From NCBI GenBank assembly GCA_027316975.1, contig DAHVFL010000070.1, positions 1-13,289 on the forward strand: DNA of 13,289 nucleotides, in the 5' to 3' direction. Under the pieces are notes generated by a model. That model saw nothing but the letters and a program-made list of their open reading frames with translations, made no database searches and was not told where the DNA came from. The first letter of the stretch is position 1, and the number at the start of each line of letters is the position of its first letter. The DNA is from Chloroflexota bacterium (GTDB lineage Bacteria; Chloroflexota; Ktedonobacteria; Ktedonobacterales; Ktedonobacteraceae). Position numbers and translations under genes: made by a program. Shown here piece by piece: positions 7,136 to 13,289 of the stretch.

Positions 7136-7164
7136 TAGACAAAATCCCCACGCACCAGTATAAT
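7136..7164 (+). promoter_or_regulatory. Sigma-70 type promoter of the receiver protein gene
   Basis: TAGACA (7136-7141, one mismatch to TTGACA) and a perfect TATAAT (7159-7164) are separated by exactly 17 bases. The predicted start is near 7171, giving a leader of about 44 bases before the ATG at 7215. This is the best promoter in the window and indicates that the receiver gene is transcribed independently of the upstream membrane protein gene. Confidence 0.8.
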
Positions 7165-7214
7165 TACAATGGATTTGTGTACGTGGGATGTATTTGAGAT
7201 AGGAGAGACTCTCT

Positions 7215-7676
7215 ATGTATTATTCTAGTGTCAAAGCAACAACTTTACTTCCTGGTGAACAGGCCTCTTTAGCAGAAGCAGTTCCCTTCATTCATACGCC
7301 CTATGTTCTGACCGTTGACGATGATTTGGCTATTGTAGACGTGATCCAGTCATTACTGGAAACGGAAGGATATAACGTGTTCGGCATTTCGGATAGCCTG
7401 AAAGTACCTGGCTTTTTGAACTCGTTACACGATACTCTTCTTCCTGCGGTCATCCTTTTAGACCTGATGATGCCTGGTCTTTCTGGCTATGAAATTGCCC
7501 GCATACTCTCACAAAGTGAGCGGTACAAGCATATTCCCATCATAATCATGACTGCAGATAGCCGCGTTCAGAGCTTCGGCGACATCCAGGGCGCGATAGG
7601 TTTTGTTGCTAAACCTTTCCGTCTTGATCCTCTACTTGCCAAATTGAAGGTCTATCTTGGCCCACCAACCCTCTGA
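7215..7676 (+). CDS. Stand-alone response regulator receiver protein
   Basis: This is a 153-aa single-domain CheY-like receiver with a roughly 28-residue N-terminal extension and no output domain. The conserved residues are present: the acidic pocket D35-D37 (TVDDD), phospho-acceptor D83 (LLDLMMPG), T113 (IMTAD) and K133 (VAKPF). Such proteins act by phosphorylation-dependent interaction with a partner, often in phosphorelays or as histidine-kinase shuttles. No kinase gene is in the window, so the partner is elsewhere. AGGAGA (7201-7206) lies 8 bases before the ATG. That site is part of the palindrome GGAGAGACTCTCT, which could partly mask it. It is separated from the next gene by 229 bp with no clear terminator. 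Confidence 0.92.
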   Translation: MYYSSVKATTLLPGEQASLAEAVPFIHTPYVLTVDDDLAIVDVIQSLLETEGYNVFGISDSLKVPGFLNSLHDTLLPAVILLDLMMPGLSGYEIARILSQSERYKHIPIIIMTADSRVQSFGDIQGAIGFVAKPFRLDPLLAKLKVYLGPPTL

Positions 7677-7905
7677 TCGGGAATTACCAGAGCAAAGCCC
7701 CGCCCCTGCATCGTTCATATTGGTGGAAGTTTAATTACCAGGGAAGGAAAACGCCCTGCTAAATTTTAGAACCGACATATTCCAAAAGATGATACCTAAG
7801 AGTCTAGTTGCGACCTGACAGGCATAGCATAATGATAGAGAGGATGCGTTTGTTTCAACGTGTTCAACAAAATTCACTAAATTGAGCAGGAGTTCAAGTA
7901 ATTGT
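7677..7905. other. Intergenic region before the propeller operon
   Basis: In this 229-bp gap, AATTACCAG followed by a purine-G occurs at 7682-7692 and again at 7733-7743, a short direct repeat that could be a paired regulator site. Closely spaced direct repeats related to GTTCAAC occur at about 7852-7868. A CATAAT at 7828-7833 is the best -10 candidate but has no well-placed -35. No gene or terminator is supported. Confidence 0.3.
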
Positions 7906-10707
7906 ATGCGTAAAACCCAGGTACATTCCTCATTATCACCTGTGAGGCAATTTATAACACCGAAATCTCCCATTTCTATCATCATACGCATCATAGTTAT
8001 TGGTAGTTCCCTTGTTGCGAGTGCCGCGCTTGCCTTTGTGCTGACGATACAGGCGCGTTCAACCGCGCGCGCCGACCCGACGCTTATTTCAACGCAGGTG
8101 CCAGCGATCGATACGAAGTATGGCTCGAACCCCTGGGACATTAAATTTGATAAAAGTGGTAATGTCTGGGTGGCTGAACCCCAGTGCGATATTAATGTCA
8201 ATGCCTTTCCTGTTTGCTCTCTGCCCCATCAGAGTGGGATCATAGAATATTCAGTTTCTGGTTTTAGCAATGGCGTCCAGCCTCTCAAGGTGCTGGTTGA
8301 GCCGCCTGGCTATACCAGCCCTTTTTTTCTGGCTTTCGATAGCAGTGGCAATCTGTGGTTTTCAGAGCCGGTGAGCAATGCCATTGGCGAATACAATATG
8401 ACGCAGGGTACCTGGCAGCAGTGGACTGTGCCTACAGCGGGTGCCAGCCCTTTGGACCTGGTCTTCGATCAATACGGGCATCTCTGGTTTACTGAATTGA
8501 CAGGTAATAAAATTGGCGAGTTCGATCCTGTTTTCCAAACATTTAATGAATATGCTCCGCCAACGGCCAATAGCCGACCTTATGGCATTACGGGACCCGA
8601 TCCGACCACCAATTCTATCTGGTTCACGGAAAACAATGGGGACGTGCATCGTATCGGGCAGATCACGCCCAATTCTGACGGCACCATCAAAAATAATCAC
8701 ATAAACGAATACCTGACAAATATATCCTGCCCGGGAAGTAACTGTATTACGCCCCATTTGATTACCTATGATAAAACAGGCAACATCTGGTGGAGTGAGG
8801 GATTTGACGGCGCGATTGGAGAACTGGTGATTAGCCAGGCTGCGGATGGCACCAGTAATGGCGTGACTGAATATTCTGTGCCGCCGCCCAACTGTCCTCC
8901 CAACTCTAACTGCGCGACGCATATTTCCGGTATCGGCGTGGATAGTAACGGCGTTGTGTGGTTTGACGATGCGCTCAGTTCGCGCTATGGTTCGTTCACG
9001 CCGTCTAACCCGTCAGCTACGCAGTTTAGTATCTACATCATCGGAGGATGTGTCACCAGCAATGCGCACCCGAACGATGGACTGGCCATTGATAGCAACA
9101 ATAACGTCTGGATCAGCGAGGAGTTCGCCAATACTCTGGCACAGGCGCAACCGGGTACCGTTACCAACCCGACGCCCTGCCCGACGCCGTCATCCAGCCC
9201 AACGCCGTCATCCAGCCCATCGCCTTCGCCCGGCCCGACGGTCACGACCACGCCGGCTCCCAACCCGCAGCCCGGCCCGGTCAATAAAACATGGTACTTT
9301 GCCGAAGGGCGCGCCGGAGGGGGCTTTAACGAGTATCTCTCGATGAACAATCCTACCAACACCCCCTGCGCGGTTACTATTCAGTATCTCTACACACCCG
9401 ATCGCGGTATGGCGCAGAAAAAGAACGTGCAGGTGAACATCCCCGCCAATTCGCGATACGAAGAGGGTGTCGATGGCGATCTGGGAACGTCGCCCAACGG
9501 TCCCGGCGTCACCAACTCTGCCATTGTGACCGTAAATACTGCCGCTACTCCCAACTGCGCCGGTATCGTGGCGGAGCGTCCCATGTACTTCAATGCCCTG
9601 GGAACCAGTAGCGGTAGTGATGTGTTGGGCGTGACGCGTCTGGGTACGACCTTTTACATCGCTGATGTTGCGGTTGGCAGACAGCAAGGCGGTGGCACTT
9701 ACTCTTCGTTCATTCCCATTTTGAATCCACCGGCCAACACGCAATCGGCTACTGTCACCGCCACGTACTATGTGAACGGGGTGCAGGTGGGTCAGCAGCA
9801 AACGGTGGTGCCGGTTGGCACACGCGGGACGATCTTTCCCAATAGCTATCAGCCCGCGCTGCCCGCGCACGTCGCGGTGGTGATGACCTCATCGCAGCCG
9901 GTAGCGGTCGAACGGCCCACCTACTTCAGCAACATCAACGGCGGCAACGCGGGTACCGTCTCTGGCGGCGCGGATGTGATCGCAGTGCAATCGCTTTCCA
10001 ATGACTGGCTTTTCGCCGAAGGCTACACGGGCGGTCAGTTCCAGGAATACTTCGTCATTGCCAACCTGGACACCAACGCCAATACGCCAGCTCAAGTTAC
10101 TATTAAGCTGGAGCCACAGAATGGCAGCCCTATCAGTCCGGTGCAGATAACGGTCAATCCTCTGAGCCAGATCATCTGGAATGTCAATCAAGTGGCTCCC
10201 GGTCAGTCGGTCTCGGCTGAGATCAGTTCGACAGGCGCGAAAATTGTGGTGGAACGCGAGATGTTCTTTCGCTACCTTCATAACGCTAACGGACGCTCAC
10301 TTACGTCTGCTGGTGGCACGGATGTGCTGGGGGAGGTGGGTCCGGCTGCTCAGACCCTGTATAGCTTTGCCGAGGGCTACGTCAATCTGGGCTTTGACGA
10401 GTGGTTAACCTTGCAGAATCCCACATCCAACCAGGAAACTGTCTGGATCACCCTGTATAATGCGGTGGGGAATACTTACACCTACACGGTAACTGTAGGG
10501 CCGAACTCGCGCGCCACACAGGACATCGTGTACGTAGTGTTGCGCAATCTTTATCGCAATGGAGACGGCTATAAAGGCTTAGAGGTTTCCATGACAGTGC
10601 AAACGACCAGTGTGAACGGTGGCCCTATCGTAGTCGAGCGTCCCATGTACTGGAATACTGCCGGTACGCAGGGGGGAAGCGATATTATTGGGTATACTGG
10701 TTTCTAA
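7906..10707 (+). CDS. Secreted Vgb-like beta-propeller protein with four C-terminal repeats
   Basis: This is a 933-aa exported protein. An N-terminal hydrophobic segment (about 22-48) ends at ARA-DP, a likely signal peptidase site. Seven blades with the Vgb-type signature follow; their G-N-x-W-[FVIW]-x-E cores lie at about 85, 148, 191, 236, 292, 349 and 399, consistent with a complete seven-bladed propeller. A Pro/Ser/Thr linker (about 420-458) leads to four repeats of about 115 residues (462-577, 582-694, 700-810, 818-933). Each has a start like YFAEG, a central beta-rich part, ERPMYF and an end like GGSDVLG; repeat 2 is the most diverged. The family relates to virginiamycin B lyase by fold, but lyase activity is not implied. 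The ATG at 7906 is used, with AGGAG at 7888-7892 thirteen bases upstream; an in-frame TTG at 7882 overlaps that region. It probably forms an operon with the next gene. Confidence 0.85.
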   Translation: MRKTQVHSSLSPVRQFITPKSPISIIIRIIVIGSSLVASAALAFVLTIQARSTARADPTLISTQVPAIDTKYGSNPWDIKFDKSGNVWVAEPQCDINVNAFPVCSLPHQSGIIEYSVSGFSNGVQPLKVLVEPPGYTSPFFLAFDSSGNLWFSEPVSNAIGEYNMTQGTWQQWTVPTAGASPLDLVFDQYGHLWFTELTGNKIGEFDPVFQTFNEYAPPTANSRPYGITGPDPTTNSIWFTENNGDVHRIGQITPNSDGTIKNNHINEYLTNISCPGSNCITPHLITYDKTGNIWWSEGFDGAIGELVISQAADGTSNGVTEYSVPPPNCPPNSNCATHISGIGVDSNGVVWFDDALSSRYGSFTPSNPSATQFSIYIIGGCVTSNAHPNDGLAIDSNNNVWISEEFANTLAQAQPGTVTNPTPCPTPSSSPTPSSSPSPSPGPTVTTTPAPNPQPGPVNKTWYFAEGRAGGGFNEYLSMNNPTNTPCAVTIQYLYTPDRGMAQKKNVQVNIPANSRYEEGVDGDLGTSPNGPGVTNSAIVTVNTAATPNCAGIVAERPMYFNALGTSSGSDVLGVTRLGTTFYIADVAVGRQQGGGTYSSFIPILNPPANTQSATVTATYYVNGVQVGQQQTVVPVGTRGTIFPNSYQPALPAHVAVVMTSSQPVAVERPTYFSNINGGNAGTVSGGADVIAVQSLSNDWLFAEGYTGGQFQEYFVIANLDTNANTPAQVTIKLEPQNGSPISPVQITVNPLSQIIWNVNQVAPGQSVSAEISSTGAKIVVEREMFFRYLHNANGRSLTSAGGTDVLGEVGPAAQTLYSFAEGYVNLGFDEWLTLQNPTSNQETVWITLYNAVGNTYTYTVTVGPNSRATQDIVYVVLRNLYRNGDGYKGLEVSMTVQTTSVNGGPIVVERPMYWNTAGTQGGSDIIGYTGF
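9184..9219 (+). repeat. Perfect 18-bp tandem duplication in the linker
   Basis: The 18-mer ACGCCGTCATCCAGCCCA occurs twice head to tail and encodes TPSSSP twice in the Pro/Ser/Thr linker of the 933-aa propeller protein. The identity at synonymous positions indicates a recent slippage event. The unit is a multiple of three, so copy-number change would alter linker length without a frameshift. Confidence 0.85.
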
Positions 10708-10755
10708 AATAGTTTTTGTTGTTACGTGTGTGTAGTGAAGTGAAGGATCAATCCT

Positions 10756-12549
10756 ATGGATAAACGGAAAATTTTACTTAGTCTTGTAGCGTTGGGAACG
10801 CTGGCAGGCAGCCTCGCGCTGGCATTTAGCATGTTCGGCACCGGCGCTCGCTCTGTGTATGCCGGTACTCCTGGTGTCAGTGTTAAAGATTTCTATCTTC
10901 CCGCCGGGCAGGAACCCTGGGGGACGACCTTTGATAGGAGCGGCAATGTATGGGTGGCTATCCCCGGCTGCGACCCCGCGCCGACGTGCAGCAGTGGTAC
11001 TCCTCCCGGAAAGATTGCTGAATATAACCCTTCCACTTCAAGCTGGATTGCCACGTACCAGTTGCCATCAGGTTTCGCGCAGGCGCTCTTCGTGGCCGTT
11101 GACGGTCAGGGCAATCTCTGGTTTCCGATGCCGATGTCGAACTCTATTGGTATGTTGAACCCAAATAGCAATACCTTTCGGCAGTGGGCGGTGCCTACGT
11201 CTGGCGCTGGCCCCTGGGATGTGGCAATCGATCGCAACGGTAAGGTCTGGTTCACCGAGCACTTTACAAACCAGATCGGTGAATTTGATCCCTCTTCGCA
11301 AACCTTTAAAGAATTTGCTACCCCTGCTGGAAATAGTCAGCCGTATGGTATTGTGGTAGATGGTTCAAACAACATCTGGTTTACCGAAAATAATTCATCT
11401 GTTGCTATGATCGGCGAATATACCACTGGCGGCGTGTTGAACGAATATAAGATTCGCAACAGCTCTGCCGGTGGATTGACTCCTCACCTGATTGCCGTTG
11501 ATCCTACTGGCAACATCTGGTGGTCGGAGGGGTGGGTAGGCATGATTGGCGAACTGAATGTGAAGCAGGCGCAAGCAGGCACAAACCCTGGGGTCACGGA
11601 GTACGCTTATCCGGCTACCTGCGGAAGCTGCGGCGGTACGCACGCCTCCGGTATCAGTGTTGATAGCAACGGCCTTGTCTGGTTCACCGATGCTTTGCAA
11701 AGCATCTTTGGCTCATTTCCTGATTCGGGCAGTGGAAGTTTCTCTGTGTACCAGACGCCAACACAGAACTCCCATCCACACGATGGTTTGAATGTCGATA
11801 ACCAGAATCGCATCTGGTTCACCGAGGAATTTGCCAATAAGCTTGCCGTAGCGACCCAAACGAACGTGCCACCGCCTACACCGACTGTTGGCACGTCACC
11901 TACTACCACGCCGACCAAAACCTCGTCGCCGACAGTGACGCCTTCGGCCACCATGTCCCCAACACCTTCCCCGTCACCGGGAGTAACCCTGGCGCAGGAT
12001 AGCTTCCAGCGCGCTAATCAGAATGGCTGGGGCAAGGCTTCCGATGGTCTGACGTGGGGTGGCGATGCTGGCAATACCAGCGTCTTCTCTATCAAGAGCA
12101 ATACCGGTCAGCTTAGCAATGGAAACAACAACTATAGCGCTGTGCTTGGTCCAAAGGCTACCAATGCCGAGGTCGTCTTCAGTGGCTCGATGAGTAGCTT
12201 TAACAATACGAACATGGGGGCCGTATTGCGCTGGACTGATGGCAATAACTGGTACAAGGCCTATATCGATGGCTCTAACCTGGTCTTGCAGAAAAAAGTC
12301 AATGGGTCTGCCAGTATCTTGAAATCCGTGCCTTTCGCGGCCAGCGCTGGTACGTCCTATACCCTGCGTTTCAGCATTCTTGGCTCGACGCTCTCTGTGA
12401 AAGCCTGGAAGTCGGGTACGACCGAACCTGCCAACTGGATGGCAACTGCCACCGATGGCACATTCGCTACAGGCTTCTGCGGCCTGCGTATGCTGGATCA
12501 GAGTGGCACGACAGTCACAATCACATCGTTCCAGGCTCTAGCCCAGTAG
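10756..12549 (+). CDS. Secreted Vgb-like beta-propeller protein with lectin-like C-terminal domain
   Basis: This is a 597-aa exported protein. The signal peptide (1-36) has a basic start, a hydrophobic core and a VYA-GT cleavage site. Seven Vgb-type blades follow; their W-containing cores lie at about 66, 122, 165, 208, 255, 309 and 354 (e.g. NNIWFTENNSS, GNIWWSEGW, NRIWFTEEF). A Pro/Thr/Ser linker (about 371-410) leads to a domain of about 185 residues (412-597, starting with DSFQRANQNGWG) that resembles concanavalin A-like/LamG beta-sandwiches and may bind glycans. The propeller is clearly paralogous to that of the preceding gene but the C-terminal module is unrelated, so a domain swap has occurred. 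The gene begins 48 bp after the preceding stop, with GAAGGA (10742-10747) eight bases before the ATG. It probably lies in the same operon. Confidence 0.87.
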   Translation: MDKRKILLSLVALGTLAGSLALAFSMFGTGARSVYAGTPGVSVKDFYLPAGQEPWGTTFDRSGNVWVAIPGCDPAPTCSSGTPPGKIAEYNPSTSSWIATYQLPSGFAQALFVAVDGQGNLWFPMPMSNSIGMLNPNSNTFRQWAVPTSGAGPWDVAIDRNGKVWFTEHFTNQIGEFDPSSQTFKEFATPAGNSQPYGIVVDGSNNIWFTENNSSVAMIGEYTTGGVLNEYKIRNSSAGGLTPHLIAVDPTGNIWWSEGWVGMIGELNVKQAQAGTNPGVTEYAYPATCGSCGGTHASGISVDSNGLVWFTDALQSIFGSFPDSGSGSFSVYQTPTQNSHPHDGLNVDNQNRIWFTEEFANKLAVATQTNVPPPTPTVGTSPTTTPTKTSSPTVTPSATMSPTPSPSPGVTLAQDSFQRANQNGWGKASDGLTWGGDAGNTSVFSIKSNTGQLSNGNNNYSAVLGPKATNAEVVFSGSMSSFNNTNMGAVLRWTDGNNWYKAYIDGSNLVLQKKVNGSASILKSVPFAASAGTSYTLRFSILGSTLSVKAWKSGTTEPANWMATATDGTFATGFCGLRMLDQSGTTVTITSFQALAQ

Positions 12550-12574
12550 CGGCATCCCCTGTGGGTGTTCCGTC

Positions 12575-13093
12575 AATAGCCAGCCTTACGGCCTCGTTGT
12601 AGATGCTAAAAATAACATCTGGTTTACCGAAAATAACTCGTCGGTAGCCCGCATTGGCGAGTATACAGCAAGTGGGGTCATGCGTGAGTACCTGATACGC
12701 ACTACCCCTCCCGGCGGATTAACCCCTCACCTGATTGCCATCGATCCCACAACCGGCAACATCTGGTGGTCAGAGGGGTTCGCGGGCATGATTGGCGAAC
12801 TGAAAGTAGCGCAGGCTAAACCTGGCACCACCAATGGCGTCACCGAGTATGCCTATGCTGTGAATGGAAGCGCGCATACCTCCGGTATTAGCATTGATAG
12901 TCGCGGCACAGTCTGGTTTGACGACTCGTTGCAGAACATTTTCGGCTCATTCCCTGCTACGGGTAGCGGGTCGTTTACCGAGTATGCCACGCCGACCCCG
13001 AATGGGCATCCTCACGACGGTTTGCGCGTGGACTCACAGAACCGCATCTGGTTCGACGAGGAATTTCAGAACAAACTCGCTGTAGCTCAATAA
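12575..13093 (+). pseudogene. 5'-truncated Vgb-like propeller remnant (blades 4-7)
   Basis: Homology to the upstream 597-aa protein starts at NSQPYG (12575) and runs in one frame to the TAA at 13091-13093. It covers only blades 4 to 7, with cores NNIWFTENNSS, GNIWWSEG, GTVWFDDS and NRIWFDEEF. The signal peptide, blades 1-3, linker and C-terminal module are missing. The preceding bases (12552-12574) fit an ATPVG-like blade junction only in another frame, so a small indel probably lies near 12572. The first possible in-frame start is ATG 12680, inside the blade 4/5 boundary, with no good ribosome binding site and no export signal. It begins directly after the stop of the upstream gene, indicating a deletion or unequal recombination in a tandem array. 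A 137-aa product from 12680 cannot be fully excluded. Confidence 0.75.
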
Positions 13094-13098
13094 AATAC

Positions 13099-13162
13099 TG
13101 CACTGACGAGGAAGCAGCCGTGATGCCAGCGCTGGCATCACGGCTGCTTCCTCGTCAGTGCA
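13099..13162. terminator. Perfect 64-bp palindrome between convergent genes
   Basis: Bases 13099-13130 and 13131-13162 are exact reverse complements: a 32-bp arm with no spacer and no mismatch. It sits 5 bp after the propeller remnant and 9 bp before the metK stop. On the minus strand the stem is followed by GTATTTTAT, so it fits a terminator for metK. Plus-strand transcripts meet CAAACCCC, a poor T-run, although the very stable stem may still work. The stem is much longer than ordinary terminators need, so it may also be a mobile or cruciform-forming repeat. Confidence 0.75.
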
Positions 13163-13171
13163 AACCCCTGC

Positions 13172-13289
13172 TTACGCCGGTGTTTGATCGCTTGTTTCTA
13201 CGCTGGCTCCAACACCCCGGCGCAGCATGGGAACCTTGTTGAGAGCCTCCCAGGGCGCGTCGATATCGGTGCGGCCAAAATGTCCGAAG
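13172..13289 (-). CDS. metK: S-adenosylmethionine synthetase, C-terminus (partial)
   Basis: Only the last 38 codons are in the window; the rest lies beyond the right edge. The peptide begins FGHFGRTDIDAPWEALNKV, the characteristic C-terminal block of methionine adenosyltransferase (compare GHFGR...FPWE in bacterial MetK). The enzyme makes S-adenosylmethionine from methionine and ATP in the cytoplasm. The stop is TAA (complement of 13172-13174). The gene is convergent with the propeller cluster and is separated from it by the 64-bp palindrome. The poorly conserved tail after the core block (RRGVGASVETSDQTPA) is typical of family variation at the end. Confidence 0.88.
   Translation of the reverse strand, partial: FGHFGRTDIDAPWEALNKVPMLRRGVGASVETSDQTPA

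Noticed and set aside
9170..9300. CRISPR-like short repeats
   Set aside because: The repeats are contiguous 18-mers coding for a Pro/Ser linker, with no unique spacers.
7906..12549. Streptogramin resistance (virginiamycin B lyase) function
   Set aside because: The propeller fold and blade motif match, but many environmental propellers share them. The added C-terminal modules and export signals argue for another role, and catalytic residues could not be aligned.

Overview
The window reads as chromosomal DNA of a Ktedonobacteria-like Chloroflexota (multicellular, spore-forming, soil type). This is inferred, not tested. The basis is secreted Vgb-like beta-propellers with Pro/Thr-rich stalks, a zinc-ribbon membrane protein of a kind common there, a helical-repeat XRE regulator paired with an HFCD flavoprotein as in actinomycetes, and MITE-like hairpins. 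No tRNA, rRNA, CRISPR array or transposase gene was seen.

Layout. Positions 1-1254 (+) hold the 3' part of a hybrid c-di-GMP enzyme (GGDEF then HD-GYP), ending inside a long imperfect hairpin (1251-1392). A small hypothetical gene (1462-1716, -) is divergent from an XRE/TPR-like regulator (1911-3281, +), which overlaps a flavoprotein gene (3278-3856, +) by ATGA. These two genes look AT-richer than their flanks. A primary-type sigma factor (4119-5090, -) with a clear terminator (4061-4087) is divergent from a zinc-ribbon, membrane-spanning, Pro/Thr-stalked surface protein (5530-7104, +). The 439-bp gap between them carries several dyads. A stand-alone receiver protein (7215-7676, +) has a near-consensus promoter.

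The right third is a secreted beta-propeller cluster. A 933-residue protein (7906-10707) has a seven-bladed Vgb-like propeller, a linker and four roughly 115-residue repeats. A 597-residue protein (10756-12549) has the same type of propeller with a different, lectin-like C-terminal domain. A headless remnant (about 12575-13093) keeps only blades 4-7. A perfect 64-bp palindrome (13099-13162) separates this cluster from the convergent 3' end of metK (13172-13289, -).

Functionally the window mixes intracellular signalling (c-di-GMP turnover, receiver protein, sigma factor, XRE regulator) with cell-surface or secreted modular proteins. The most interesting parts are the coupled regulator-flavoprotein islet, the propeller family caught in duplication, domain swapping and decay, and the two large palindromic elements. 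No function of the propellers or of the regulator-flavoprotein pair can be proven from sequence alone.
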